Assembly (NCBI GenBank): GCA_036937835.1
Contig: CM072862.1
Coordinates: 19,746,501-19,810,500 of the forward strand
Direction of reading: 5' to 3'
DNA: 64,000 nt
Source of the DNA: Pampus argenteus
Taxonomy: Eukaryota; Chordata; Actinopteri; Scombriformes; Stromateidae
Shown: positions 24,776 through 38,749 of the stretch, piece after piece
How the letters are laid out: each line of letters starts with the position of its first letter
How positions within the stretch are numbered: position 1 is the first letter of the stretch
Position numbers and translations under genes: made by a program
The notes under the pieces: generated by a model
What the model saw: the letters and a program-made list of their open reading frames with translations, nothing else
Database searches by the model: none
What the model was told of the DNA's origin: nothing

Positions 24776-26781
24776 GTAGAGCCTTATTAATTTTGTTCAG
24801 AATAACAGAAATACAAAAAAATACAAAAATACAGAAATTATATTTAACAATCTCTTTACACCTGAATGTATTCGCAGTTTAGTGGAAAGGACAAATCTTC
24901 CCTCATCCAATATTAGAACAATGTGTGAAATGTGTCCCTTTAATCCATCTCCAAATAGCAGAGAGGAATTCATATTTCCTCCTCTAAATGAGTAGGCAAA
25001 CTGGTGCATGGAGACTCAGCTGAAGTCTGGACTGCAGCGCTTGCCTTGTCTTTTGCTTTGCCTGACTCTCAAAGCTACACTGCTTGCCACCATTGTGATG
25101 ACAATGAATTTATCTACATGAAGAGATGTGAAAAGAGTAAAACAGGCATGTACGAGACAGCCTGGAGACGGGTATTTTCCAATGTCTGTATAACATAAAC
25201 ACAAAGTAATTGTGCTACTACCAGTCGATCAGAGTCCTCAGTTTGTCGCTGTCCATTATTTTGCTGGAGGATAGAATGAAGAAGAAAAACTATGATACAA
25301 AAGCTGGCAGACTGAACTTGTGACTCTTTTTGCTTTAATCTGCAAGGCTCACAGTCCTCAGCCCTTTAACTAGTTGCTGAGACTGGTTCTGTGGTAGAAT
25401 AAAAAGTAAAATCTCAAAGAAAACAGACTAATCGCTGTTTTGAATAATTTGAGAATATCATCAAGAATTTCAAGACAGAACCATAGTGCTCTATTAAATG
25501 CCTGATAGCGGGGTTTTGTAGGAATGTAAAAAGGCCCTGTCCAATAGAAAAAAAAACTGCGCTTTTCTTTCTTTTCTATCTGCAAATAGCTGCAGAGAAG
25601 TGTTCACATTTTTTTCTCTTGTCAGATAATTTGGTCCATTTGCATTTGCCACTTCAAATACAGATGCAGATGAGCTTTTCCTCTCATCTCTCCCTCCCTC
25701 CCCTTCTCTCCTCTCGTATGAAGTTTGTACTATTTGATCACTTTAAGAAGAGAGTAGTCAAGCAGAGGCACAAAAATACAGACAGTGAAGTGCCTTTTTC
25801 TCAGCGGAGTGACTGACACAAGTTGAAGTTAGCAAGATCACACACACACTTCTACACCTGCCATAAATCACAACGCAGATAGCTGGCAGTTTGATGCTTG
25901 TTTTTATCTAATGACAACTATTTGCCCTGTTTATTGCATTTACAAGTATCTAGGGCTAATTTATTTACAAGGGTTAGGGCAAATATATGGATTTTTATTT
26001 TTGATAATCACTATTATCATAATTATAATTACATGGATTATTCAAACTGGGAACCAGATGAGAAACTGGATGTTTTACATACATACAGTTGGCTTCAGCA
26101 GGTTGGTAAAAGCTGGATCCTTTCAAGAGCAGGGCAGCAGCTAGTGCGTTTTATTGTAAATTAATCTAATAATTATTTTTGTCAATTAATTATTTTGTCT
26201 TTTTACACTTCCAAAATCCAGGGTTGCATCTTTATAATATGTTCTTTTATCCGACCAACAGTTTAAAACCCAAATATATTCACGTTGATTCCATATAAGA
26301 CAAAGAAAACACCAAATGCTTACATTTCTCTGGAACCAGAGAAAGTCTGGTATTTTTTCTTCATCAGTGACTGAAATACTGAAATGACTAAAATTATTAA
26401 CTGATCATCAAGATGATTGGTTATTAATATTCTGTGTTTCTATGTTTCAACTGTACATGAGAGACTCCACAAACAATCTCCAAACGTTGCCAGACAGGCT
26501 GTACAGCAAGTTGCTACTGAGGTCTGACCAAAGATGCAAAACAACCCCATCATTTTGTCTATTTGATAATTAGACTGTGTGGAAAAAAACTACACTATGA
26601 CTTAATGTGTTAGTGTTTGTGCATACAAAAGACATCTGCAGAGGAAAGCTAAATTTAAGACATGAAAATGTACGGTGTCATAAATGTGTGTGATGAGTTT
26701 TTTTTTTTTTTTTTAAAAGGTAGCAGACTGCTTGTTAGCTTCCCTGTGTGCATTAGAATGGCTGTAATTAAAGATCATTAC

Positions 26782-26868
26782 CTGGCAACACATCAGTCAT
26801 TGAAGGTTTGTCCCTAGCTTGTTCGTTGTAGTTAACTGTCTGTGTGCAGAGCGGTCTGTCTAGCTTCT
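26782..26868 (-). CDS. diaph3: Diaphanous-related formin, 87-nt penultimate coding exon
   Basis: This exon lies between an acceptor TTTCTGTGTGACAG with a long pyrimidine-rich tract and a donor G|GTAATG. It adds 29 residues after the split codon G|AG: E-K-L-D-R-P-L-C-T-Q-T-V-N-Y-N-E-Q, then A-R-D-K-P-S-M-T-D-V-L-P, with the last G passing to the next exon. It sits between the DAD exon and the terminal exon and is in frame with both (phase 1 on each side). The R-P-L...N-Y-N-E-Q segment loosely resembles the R-P-V-L-K-V-C-N-H-E-N-Q segment remembered from human DIAPH3 at the same position. Because its length divides by three, it could be an optional exon. The longer open frame around it (to 27196) is intronic pyrimidine tract. 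Confidence 0.75.
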
Positions 26869-27658
26869 CTGTCACACAGAAAAATAACAAAGAAGGAGGA
26901 AAACAAGATGAGTGAGGCAGACAGTAATGAAAGGAGGACAACAGCAGAAGAAATGGAATGATGAGGGACCAAATGACATGATGGATAGAGGGAGAAGATA
27001 ACAAGATGGACAGAATAAAAAGCATCAAGACAGCGGGCTGATTTAGAGGCAATGATTGTGATTTGGACTCAACTAAAATAGAGTACAACAAAAGACGAAG
27101 CAATAAGAACAGAGAAGAAGATACAATAAGAGGTGTGGAGATAGATTGTTGAAATAGCACTATAACAGTCTCTGTGGGTAAAGTGCAAACCAGCACTCTT
27201 TAACTGAAGCCTGTCCTGCTCTAATGCATATCAAAGTGTTTTCCTTTGTTGCGCTGCGATTCGACTCCCCTCTCCTGCTCCTCCTCTCCCACATTTAACT
27301 TTGTAGAAATACAGAGGCAGAATAGATCATAATGTTAGTGTTAGTGGAAAAGCAAAATCATTTGGAAGCCTTTCAGAAGGATTCGTGTATGTGCGTGTAA
27401 ATCCATGACTAGATTCAAATTTTTGTCGTATATGTACTGTATTTCAGCCTATACCGGATTTAGGTAGCTCCAAATGATATTCATTTTTCGAGGGTTTTGA
27501 ACAGCTGCTTGTGGGGATGGAGGCACATAATGCAGAAACAATTCATCAATCAGTGGATTAACAAAAAAAATCATGAACTATAAAACTTTTTTATGTCACA
27601 CTGGGCTCTGGGAATTTGTGAAGGATTTTTTATTCATCTTGTCAGTGATGATCAAACC

Positions 27659-27680
27659 AAAAAAAAAAAAAAAAAAAAAA
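27659..27680. repeat. Poly(A) tract, 22 bp
   Basis: An uninterrupted run of 22 A. No recognisable SINE or processed gene precedes it. Confidence 0.95.
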
Positions 27681-29415
27681 CTGGACATGACAAGGGTCTC
27701 AGTACTAGCACATATGTGCATATTGAAATAACTAGAAGACGTACCTACAAATTTCACCTGCAATGCCTAAGCATACATGATTGAGATCTCAACATTAGGT
27801 GTACATGACTACGTTAGCAGGGAGTAGGAAGGAGTGTCGTGCTGATCTGCTACTTAAAACCAAAAAAAGTGACATAGGGGATATGAAAGGGCTGAGCTGG
27901 ATGTCCCTCAAGTCTTCTGTCCCTTAGTGTGAACCCCAGCCACTGTGAGCTGCAGTGAAGCACGACATTGCATTAGCACGCCTTGGTGCGTCTAACAATG
28001 CCTCAGAAGCAAGCCTGGTTTCCTGCTACCCTATGCACAGTCATGGCTCACCCTACAAAGAACACTATTGAGAATACTTTAAATAATAAAAAAATCTGCT
28101 ATTTTTACAAACAGTAAGATTAAGATCCACCTCTGTCAAAAGGAGGGTAGTGATGTTTTCCATGATATTGTACATTATTTGGTATTATTAAGATGACAAA
28201 TTCATTTTAGTAGCCTTTTCAAAAAGTGACAATGTTTGACAGCCCATTTTCATTAAACTCAATATAGGCACACAATTATGCATAATTGACGGTTTGAATG
28301 TTACTGCTACAGCAAACAAAGACATATCTGATGTCACGTGGTGAAAAATAAACAGTTATTATAATATTAGTTTAATAGCTGCACTGTTTGCAATGCATAC
28401 ACTAGATATCATCAAACTATTGCACTGTTAGTTCAAGGGGGAAAAAAATCTAGAATAAATTAATATCTGTTAAGACTGCAAAATGAAAGCATCTACCAGA
28501 AACTAATGACTTCCCTTGCTTTCAACTGTACCCCCACATGATGACATAATTCTGAGGAAAAAATAGCAACATGATGTTCAGAGTTGTAAATTCCCCATTT
28601 TAAGCAGATTTCATGTCTCTGTTGTTAAAATGCATTCACATGTCTTCAAATCTGGTGTACTTTGAGCTATGGTCAGCAATAATACAAATATGCAATTTGT
28701 TATTAATGGGGTAAAACATGCGTATCATTTACAATATAAACAAATCTGTCAGTATTGTATTACAAAAAAGGAAATACACCTGGCAGATGGTTGTATCAGC
28801 CCAGGCTCTTACTCCTGCTTTACTCTAATTATATCTACATGCAGGGTAATGGACTGAGAATGTTTCCTCATACAGCGTCACTTCCTGGGGTCTCTCTCCC
28901 ACACATACACATAAAAGCAGAAATCAGACACTCTCTCTCTATCACTCACGCACAAACACACACGCACGCACCTTCTCTGATAAGCACCAGCTATTTCACT
29001 GATACAGGTGTACATCCAGTGTACTCTGCTGCCACCAGCATAAAATAAACATGTCTTGGTTACAGGTTCTGCTACCTGTTGTTGTTTGTGTGGTTACTGC
29101 TGGTAAATATCCCCAGCAGTCGTAGTCTAATGCATATGTATTTCCCACAGTAGCTTTGCAACTAGCTAAGGGTTTCTATCAACTTCTCTCTCCAGCAGTG
29201 TACACCTGTCACACTGGGAGAGGAAAATATTGATCCTTCACACGTCTCCAGACACGAAGCTGAAACGCACTAGCAAACCAAAGACAGAGAAATGTCCGCA
29301 TCTGTCTGTTTTGCTTCCAATCTGTCGTCAAAATAGATTAATGAACTGGTTGACTGAGGGAATGTGTGTTGTACACACACAGACTGCAGGTGATTATAGT
29401 AAACATAATAGTTAA

Positions 29416-29455
29416 CCACAGCCATAATTATCCATAATGGCTGTGGCTGAGGAGG
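29416..29455 (+). repeat. Short inverted repeat with tRNA A-box-like motif
   Basis: CCACAGCCAT (29416-29425) is the exact reverse complement of ATGGCTGTGG (29437-29446), with an 11-nt loop. The right arm continues into TGGCTGAGGAGGTAGACGGG, which fits the tRNA A-box pattern TGGCNNAGNNGG and resembles the head of fish tRNA-derived SINEs. No B box follows, so at most this is a truncated or rearranged SINE head. Confidence 0.4.
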
Positions 29456-32400
29456 TAGACGGGGTCATCAGTCCATTTACCATAAGACATTTTCAGTGTT
29501 TTTTATTGCAAGCAAACTTTGAACAAAATTTGGCACCAAGCGTTAAAGTTTCATATTAATAACAGCTAAAAGATTCAGTAGAATTTATGTTTTAACATTG
29601 CTGTTTTTCTTGGAAAGGTTTGTAATTTGCTGAAGTCCAGGTGGAAGATAAACCATACATTTAATACAATTTATTGCTATTATGTTATAGTTTCTACATC
29701 TACAAGGGATGGGAATTGAACCTTCTTCTTTTTCAATCTAGCAACAAGTATCAAAAACTGTTCAGGTAGCTGATGATTTAAAAATTACCAATTTTAGGCT
29801 ACTCTATTCAGCCATTTTTCTTGTATGGCTATTTGTGTTTAGAACATTTACCATTTACAGCATTTGCCATTTAAGTATATTTCATGTCATTACGTACATC
29901 AGTTCATACCAAAATTTGCTATAAAAGATAGTCATCCATTGTTCTGATATAAAAAAGTGGTTTAATATTTCAGCCTTGAATAAAAGACTTCCGTTCTTTT
30001 TTCTTTTGTAGTTCCTCTGAGGTGCTTCTTTCTTTTTTGTCATTGTTTCTACTGCCAACTGAGGGGTTGTGTTTAACACTCAGGCCGGCTCTGACAGTTC
30101 TCAATATGCAGGGCCAGTCCTGCCAAACAGACTTATGAATTCCAAACGGCCTGGAGTCATGCTCCATATTTCATTGAAGTTGAATATTTAAAAAGATCAA
30201 CCCACTCAAAACTCTATAAAACCTATCGTTCTGGGGTCTTGTGTCCTAAAAATAAAATCGCATCTGCCATATCGCATTACAGACAGCCACATCAGCCTCC
30301 ATCTCTTAACCATTTCCCTCTCTCTGTTCCCCCCTCTCTCTCTCTGACAAAACCCATCTGGTAACCAGCCTGTCTCCATCAACACAGGTTTTACTCTCTC
30401 TTTCAAACAACTGCGCACTTCTTCCTGCCTCCTTTATCTCATTCGCTTCCCTTCTCTTACCCACTCACAGGAACTCAGTTTTGTTCCTTTATTGGTAGTT
30501 ACTCTCACCTCTGAGCTGTCCTTCAACCTCATTGCTTCACAGACCAACAGGTAAAAGAAATGATTCTCTATTTCCTTCCTAGAAGCAAAATGGAGTTTGT
30601 TTACTATTTCTACAATCTAGCAAAAAAGCACATGATATGAAAAGATGCAACGCAGTGTGCTTCAGATGAAACAGTCTCAGATCAAAGTGATACATAATTA
30701 TACTTCAAAAAAATCAACATCGACCAATCAAAGTGTGAGAAACGGACAGTGTACCCAGAGCAAACGTATGTGATCATGAATTTCACCTTCACTGTGCACA
30801 CAGTCTTGTGTTGTACACAGCTGCTTAGATGAACCCATGGTTGCTGAGGGATTGCACAAGGTCATAGTATTTATAAAGCTTTGAAACTGAAGCAAAGCAA
30901 ATTAACAGAACATTTAGAGGTTGTCTCAACTGTGCACATAGAATGCTCTCCTATTAATGTCCATTTACACGGGGCATATAACAGTAGTGGTGTCTCAAAA
31001 TGTGTGAATTGCTGGCTTTCAAACTAAAGAGGTTTATAACGAAATTAACATACAGTGCACTCACTCTTTCTGAGAAAATCACAGAATGTCAGAATAGAAG
31101 GGATGGATTCCTAGTTAACAGCGATGCTGTTACTTATCTAAAATAACAATCATATCATTGTAAACAATGACCTCTCAAATTAAGAAAAACAAATACAAAA
31201 GGGACAAAAACGCAGTCTGGATAGAGATTAAGGAATCATATTGTTCAGTTATAATTCAGTTATGTCACATAATAACTATGCTTTATTTTATAGACTGATT
31301 GCATATTAGATCTTAAATAATTTCAGCTCATGTTCTCCTAATTTCAAGCATAATTGTACTGAAAAAAAAACATGTATTAAATGTAGTAATTTGGTGGTAT
31401 GCTATGGTATTCAAATGGTACTCAAATTTAAGTTAACCTGACAACATTTACATGGACTAAAGCCAGACATTCTTACAACATACAACACACAAAAAGGGCT
31501 TTGTATTTTATCTATTGACTGGCATTTACAATATGCTAATTTTGTGCTTCCACTTGATTTCAGATGTAATCTTTGATGAATAAACATGACACACACACAC
31601 AGAAGCCTGTGGGCAGGAGCATGTGCATACACCCACCCAGTTGGCATGAAAAAATTAGATCGAATAACCCATATCAGAATTCAAACTGAGAGGCAAGAAG
31701 AGCATTAGGCCAGGATCCTTCAGTAACAACCAATAACATTGGTAAATCTTTATATCGGGTGCTGCCCTACTTAGGATGGCTGTTACTGTATGTTCTGTGG
31801 GTGGAGGTAGGAGTGGGGTCTATATGACCAGACTACTTAAAACTAATATGAAACGTTGAGGTGTTTTTTCCTGCCATTTGGGAAAAAAAAAACTATCCCT
31901 CAGTATTATACAACAACTCATCAGAAACTTATGGATCATGTCACATATTTGTGAAGGGCTTTAAATTCTGCCTTACACACAAAGCTAAGTGCTGCCTTAG
32001 CATCATGTTACCCCAGAGGAAACCTTGAATTGGTAAACTGGTTTGTCTGTCTAAGCGTTGATCTCTCCCCTTCTCAGCAGCCCGACTCTGTGAGTCATGA
32101 CTACAAAGGAAGCAAAATTTATATGGCACCACCACAGTGCTTTGGGGTAATATTACTATGCTCTCCTGCAACCATTGGAGCTCACCGACATATCAATGCA
32201 ATTAGAATCATGGCTGTGTCCCAGTGAAGGTCAGCTCGCACCGCTCAGACTAACACAGAGAGAGAACCAGAGAGACAGTTTAGGGAGTGAGAAAGTAGGG
32301 AGGCAGACAAAAAGGAAACAAATTAAGTGACAGGGCAGCATGGCTGAGTTTAGCTCAGCCTCTGTCCAGGGGCCTTCCTCCAACTCTCATACAAGCTTGG

Positions 32401-33959
32401 CAATTAAAAATACATGCATCAATGGTCTACACAACTCTCTGAAGAACATATAATATTACATTTACACAAACCACACACATGTATATGGACACAGCTACTC
32501 AGTAATGTGTGCCTCTAAATAATGCTGCTATTTCATATGCACTTAGAATTGATGGCCAGCCGGCCAGCCAGCCAACCATGTTCCATTCAATGAACCTCTA
32601 ATCAATGCAACATACAAATGATGCAACAAAACAGAAGGTTGTACATATCATGGCTCAGGGGAACACATTAACCCAATCACCTCGAAAAAGTATGGATCTA
32701 CTCAAAGAAAGCTGTTGTTTATCACACACAGAGTCCTCAAGAAGGCAAGACAGACATCAGTAGGCCAAGGACAGTGGTGTTGATGAGATTGGACTGTATT
32801 GATTTTAATCAATAGAGGGTTGAACAGAGATGTGTGCCCTCTCCAGATGAGGAAACACATTTAAATCGCATAGCTCAGTTTTGTAGCCATTTGTTAGCAA
32901 ATACCCAGGGAATAACTTTCGAGCTGAGTGGAACCTGTAGTAATGACCTCTGTGTGTGTGTGTGTGTGTTTAAGGTACAGTAGATGTGTATGTGTAGGTA
33001 ATAAATGATTATTTTAGTTAACTTCCAAGTGTGTACAAAAATCCCATCACTGGTATAGCACATGTGTGTAATATCTGTGCATGTATTGATGGTTTGCTAC
33101 AAAAGTATCCTGAACAGATCTGGCCTGAGGGAGAGTGCAGCACTTTAATGTAAGTGTGTCATCCATCTCATTCCTTCTGAGAGCTCCCATGGGGCCCATA
33201 GTAATCCATGCTCCCCTCAGACATGGTCTATGTCTCAGCAGTACATAGAGTCAGTGGCAGAGTGGACAATAGAACGGGTTAATATTGTAAATGGCTTGCG
33301 AAGCAGCGCTGCCAGTGGGTTGCAACACTGTGAAAGGCTTGAAATGAAAATGTGCACACATCCAGATCGCATCAACAATCAGAGAACAACAAAAAGTCTT
33401 GCTGACAAAGTACTTGCTTTACACACAAATACACAGTTTTGCTAGTTCAGTGCACATGTTTGCCTTGACCTACAGGAACATGTGAAGCAGAGGCATTTGT
33501 GGTAAGGGGAAATTTGTTTTTTCTGTACATGGTCATGCCACAAATCTACATTTGCAATGATGAAACCCTTAAAAGAAATCAAAGCAAACACATTTGTCTT
33601 CTCTCACACACACACACACAAATCACAAACTGGAATCGATGTGCTGGGCTTAATGTTTAAGATACAGCTGCATCGATTCAAACTGCTTGAATCAGGGCAA
33701 AGCTGGGAGGGAATCGCAGCTGAATCAATGCAGGCATTTCTGTATCAGGAGAGCCTTATATGATGGGTATATCTTTTTTAAGCAGCTAATAATGTTTCCC
33801 TCTCTTGTATCTGTTGGTCAGTGAAAGTTCAGATAATGTTTTGAGCACCCCTTGCTCAAAAGAGGGGGAGTGAAATAAAACCATTTGCTCTGTCACCCGA
33901 AGAATTTTATAATAAAGACGTAAAATCTGAGATGCGGTGACGATCTCTACAAGAGACAT

Positions 33960-34055
33960 TACTCATGGTCTCTCTCTGGCTCCCTCTGCTCCTCTTCTGC
34001 CACACGCTGTGTTATTGTGCATGTGACAATAAAAATCTTGAATCTTGAAATATTT
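33960..34055 (+). mobile_element. Possible 3' tail of a LINE
   Basis: The stretch ends in TGTGCATGTGACAATAAAAA followed by TCTTGAATCTTGAAA. An AATAAA next to a short tandem repeat of this kind is a common 3' end of fish jockey/L2-type LINEs. No coding part is attached, and the 5' boundary is a guess. Confidence 0.4.
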
Positions 34056-36970
34056 AATATACTCAAGGTATATTTTAAGAAGGCACTAATTCAACTCTTT
34101 ATCTACATTTGTATTGAATCATTCTTCGAACAAGGAATACACACCCCTATTATAAAACCTGCACAGTTGTGCCATTTATTCAGCACAGTCAGATGTACAA
34201 AATAACACCTAGATGTGTGTTTGTTTTCTTTAATCAGCCAATGAAGAGAACAATAGCTCAGTGTGATACATCAGACCATACAGGAGTGCCTGCGGCACAA
34301 TCCTACTTGTAATTATCACAACACCAATCAGCAAAACACACAAGACAAACACAGGAACAAAGAAGAAATCGAGTGGGAAACAAACAAGTAAATAACTTCA
34401 GAAAAAACAATGCACTATGACAGCATGTAACACCCTCTGTCTGGGAACAATCGGGGAAGCTTTGGTGGTGTTGTCTGCTGCTAGCATTGATCAGACAAGA
34501 AATATAAAACAGGGGGTGAGAGCAAGGCTTCGTAGGCGTGTGTGTGTCCTAACTGCTTTGGAAAGTTAAATCGTTAGAATATTAAATCATTGTTACTTCT
34601 AGATATAGCTACCTCATTATGATTTCACAGAAAGAAATAGTTGAGCCAGGAAGTAAACTTAAATATTCACTAGAAGTGACTTATATATATCCCAACAACA
34701 CCAACCAGAAGCTCAGAAAAACAACTCTATACATAAAAAAATATGCAAGTGATGTATTTTACATTAGTAAAGGCAAAAGCAAATAATAACTAGTGGTAAC
34801 TGGTATATGAGGGTCACAGGACAGGGGTGTGAAGCAAGGTATTTATCACTGAAAAACCAGCCCAGGCTGAGAAGTGTGCCTTGATAAAAGCATTGGAATT
34901 CAACTGTTTACAGAGCTGCTTTCAAATAGAGAGAAAGTTTTCCATAAGCTCTAAAGAGCAACAGTTGTTTTTAGGAAGAAAATGTTATGGATGCAAATGT
35001 GAATTCATTACACCAGCAGAGACCAGTCATCACAGTTTTATAGAAAACTGATCTTCTGACAGCAAGATTACCCCTGACTCCCACACATGTAAATGCAGTA
35101 AACAGATAATACAGCATAAAAAAGTTAGCTGAAGATGAAGAGACCCGCATGGGTGGGAGATAAAACGAAGTAATGATAAGAGTAAGAACAAAGTATAAGC
35201 AAAACATGGCCTGAAACCTGTCTCGTAATACATCCATGACAACAATTACAGTGCTCACTTTAGGCCGTAGCTCTAGGCATTCACGAATCAGATTTTGTTT
35301 GCACTGATTTTATATCTGCCAAACCACTCGGCGAGGAGACCAAGCTTACATTGTTATTGGAATTGCTTGAGTCTGGACATAATCAGACATCTCTAAACCC
35401 AAAGATAACAGGATAAGTACCAGCTTACATTCCGGTAAGGTCCTTGGGTATTATCCTATGGTACAGCATACACACATTTAACACTGGACTGCACCAATAA
35501 TTCTGTTGAGCTAAGGTTGATGGCTGGTGATGAACAACATTAGCATTCACTCTGCTGATACCATTAATGCCAAATTCACCAGAGCAGAAAGTGTGTCCCG
35601 ATTTTCAGAGGTGTGTTTTTGCCATATTTTTCTACATTACGGTGGAAACATCTTATTGAGTGCAACAACACAGTGTGAGAAGGGTGACATTTGCAAGTGC
35701 AGCATTAATGAATGTTTTACTGTAGTTACTTATAAACACTTATGTGGTGTTAATTAAGGGCAACACTACTAGTTAGTGAATTCTGTCACTCACATGGGAC
35801 GACAGGAAGATTATATAAATTATATAATTATAGACAATGGTTTTGAATACAGACCGCCTTCACTGGAAATTATGTTGGATGCTTCCTGTTTCTCTGTAAA
35901 AACAATATTACCAACATATATCAATTTCTGAATGAAACTAAGTTGTACCTAAGTTGTACCTATGTAATCAAAGTGAGAGTACAGGCATACACAGCTTTAC
36001 AAACAGGCATACCTGCAACAGAACCAGCACAATTAACACAGATACCTATTAAAAAAGGCTGCTGTGTGGTGTTGGATGGTGACTACTAATGATTCATTGT
36101 AGTAGGTGGGTGGAAGGGAAGAAAGAGAGATGATCTTTGTCAAGCTCATGTTTTCAACTCAGCATGTACACAGTCACTGCTGCGAATACACAGTCACCAC
36201 TGTGAATAAAAAACTAAGGGCAGAGAGAGAGAAAGAGAAAAAACAAAAACAAAGTCAAAGAAACAGGAGCTATGGTAAAGAAGTACACCTTTTTTTCTTC
36301 ATCACACTATCACCTCCTTACATGTGAGAAGAGGGATGCTGGCATTGCTAATGACACTTAGTTGCACATGTACATATGAATGTAAAGATTATTGCATGAG
36401 TGCATGCACATAGTGTATACAGAAATTTTCCCCCCTGACTACAGCAATGGAAACAAGACGTAGTGCCTTGTACACAGCTCTAGCTTCTGAATTCTTTATG
36501 CAATTTATAATGCGATACCTCCTGGATCGCATTATAATTTGATTAGATGACCGTTTTAAAAACAGCCGTACATATTCAGCATTAGTGAGAGGGCCCTAGA
36601 GGCACAGAAGAGCACATACACAGACACGCATCATGCTAATGTCTCCTCCTCTGTGGCTCCTGTTTCAAAATGCTGGTGTCATTTTATACAAAAGGACTGT
36701 GACAAATCCTGACAACATCTCCCTTGTTACTAGCCTTCCTCTGTCCTCCTCAATCCTCTTTCTGTCATGAAGAAGACATCTCACTGGCAAATGGACAAAA
36801 CACCTTTTTGGCACAGGCTTTGGCATTTGTATATACTAAGAATGAGGAACAGAACATTACAGTCAAACTGAGATCACATCTACAATAAGCTGTAATAATT
36901 TGTAGTCAAAAATAATGTCAACATGTGTTTTTAAAAATATTGGTTATGGCTTTTGAAAGACCAACGCCTA

Positions 36971-36997
36971 TTAATTAACCGGTAACTGGTTAATTAA
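36971..36997. repeat. Perfect 10-bp inverted repeat, 7-nt loop
   Basis: TTAATTAACC (36971-36980) and GGTTAATTAA (36988-36997) are exact reverse complements around GGTAACT. It may be an internal part of a decayed hAT-like MITE, but no terminal repeats or target duplication were found. Confidence 0.6.
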
Positions 36998-38663
36998 AAA
37001 TAAATTATAACAAACACAGAAACATGAAATATAAGAAAGTGATGCTTCTAGTGTTAACGTGGAAGAGGAATTGATTTCATCATTTCGAGTCTGTCTATCT
37101 TTTGCGCAAATTACGTTAATAAATTACTCTTATTAGCTTTTGACTCACAAAGCATTTATTGTGTTTATAGTAACGTAACCGCTATCCATCTCCACTCCGC
37201 TCTGCTGAGCTGAACGTGTGGAGGGGCTGAGCCCCGCCCACAGAGAACAGAAGACGGAGAAAAACAGATGAGGAAACTATTAACATGTACTTTATGTGCA
37301 CTCATTTCGTTTTCTCCTTTTTGTTTTAGGATTTTCTTTTCAAAAGGAAAACACAGGACACAGGAAGTGATTTACAGAGCAGATATGTATGTTGTAGTAG
37401 ACGAAAAAAGAATGCAATTTCAGTCCAATTTCAGCTAGAGTTGAAATCTTCATCTATCTGCTGGACTGTGACTGGGAGACAGGAAATAAAAAAATAAACT
37501 TGTCATCAGGCTGCCCAAATAATTATTTTTATTTTCATGTTGTAAGAAATAGAATGTTTAGTTGGTGAAATTTCAAATTTGCAGACTAAGGTGCTGTCCA
37601 TTGCAAATCTTTCCACCCTAAATGGTGGTAATGTGAGGGCATCGAAGAGGACAGAGGAGAAACATTATATACGAGAGAGCGAGAGTGAGAGAGACAGAGA
37701 GAAAGACGGAGACAGAGAGAGCAGGGATACACAATGAAGTTAACATTAACAAGTAAAAAGTGAAAGCAGGGTTGCATGAATGATTGGAACAGATGACTGG
37801 GAGAGGTAAGGACAAAGCGAAGCAAGCAAGGAGAAGGAGAAAAGGAGAGTGGGATTTATTTTCACCTGTCAACAGCACTTAAGGCCATAAACACATACAA
37901 AGCTTCTGTCTTCAGGGCATTGGGACAATATTGGTCTGTGTGTGTTTGTGTGTGATGGATGATGCTTCACATTTATGTAGTTTGTCTTCATGGTGTTGAC
38001 CATGTCAAGACCCATGCTGAATCTAATCCTCCTTGAGAAATTACAAACTTGTGCTACCAGCAAACTGATTATCACTGTAACATCGCTGCAAAGGTAACTG
38101 TTCTTGGTACAGGAGTTGGTGCCCTTTTAAACAAACAGTAGAAATCAGACGATCACTACTAAAACAACCTAAATCAGTACCATTACAAACATCTCTTATC
38201 ACGCTGTTAAACATCTTAAATGAGAGCCTAATATAGAATATGATGCAAACCGCAGACAGCTATTGATCAAGAGGACTGACTGAAAGGTAAAGCTAAACCT
38301 TTTTTTTCCAACCGTGCATTAAAGGAAGCAGAGCAAAATAACATGAATAATGACTTGATTTATCACCTTCATGAAAGCATTCATGAAGGCTTGGTGTCTG
38401 TGCTCCTGCTAATTAAATACCAACAGGCGAATATACTGTGAATAGTGTGATGACTTAACGTGATGTCTGAGCCTCTTGGGTCTCCTATTATCCTCTTATT
38501 ATTTCTACTGGACTCTACGCAAAAATGGCCACTAACATTTAAAAAAACTCCAATGTTGTCTTCCCTTCACAATGTGGCCAATTAAGAATAGCAGAGAAAG
38601 ATAAGATTCTATGTCAAGAGAGCTGTAACTGTGTGTGTGAGTATATGAAAGTGCGAGAGAGTG

Positions 38664-38696
38664 ATAGAGAGAGAGAGAAAGAGAAAGAGAAAGAGA

Positions 38697-38747
<51 letters not shown>
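38664..38747. repeat. (GA)n / (GAAA)n purine tract
   Basis: About 84 bp of purine-only sequence, mixing GA and GAAAGA units and ending in a perfect (GA)n run. In the formin pre-mRNA the strand reads (CU)n. A shorter GA-rich block lies at 37665-37725. Confidence 0.93.

Positions 38748-38749
<2 letters not shown>

Larger units (their letters stand above)
21370..26781 (-). other. diaph3: Last intron of the formin gene (5.4 kb)
   Basis: It is bounded by donor CCAG|GTAATG at 26781 and acceptor CACTCACAG at 21370, and interrupts the reading frame in phase 1. It contains a (CA)n tract at 22513-22533, a moderately GC-rich, CCAAT-containing segment at about 22090-22340, and a decayed dispersed repeat at about 24150-24775. 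No other exon was recognised. Open frames at 22137-22616 and 24797-25009 show no domain. Confidence 0.8.

Noticed and set aside
26869..27196. Continuation of the 87-nt exon's frame as a 142-codon protein
   Set aside because: The extra part is a translated pyrimidine tract (Leu/Ser/Phe-rich) upstream of a clear acceptor.
33669..33734. Imperfect hairpin CTGCATCGATTC / GAATCAATGCAG as a microRNA precursor
   Set aside because: The arms are only 12 bp with a mismatch and the loop is about 42 nt, too weak for a miRNA hairpin.
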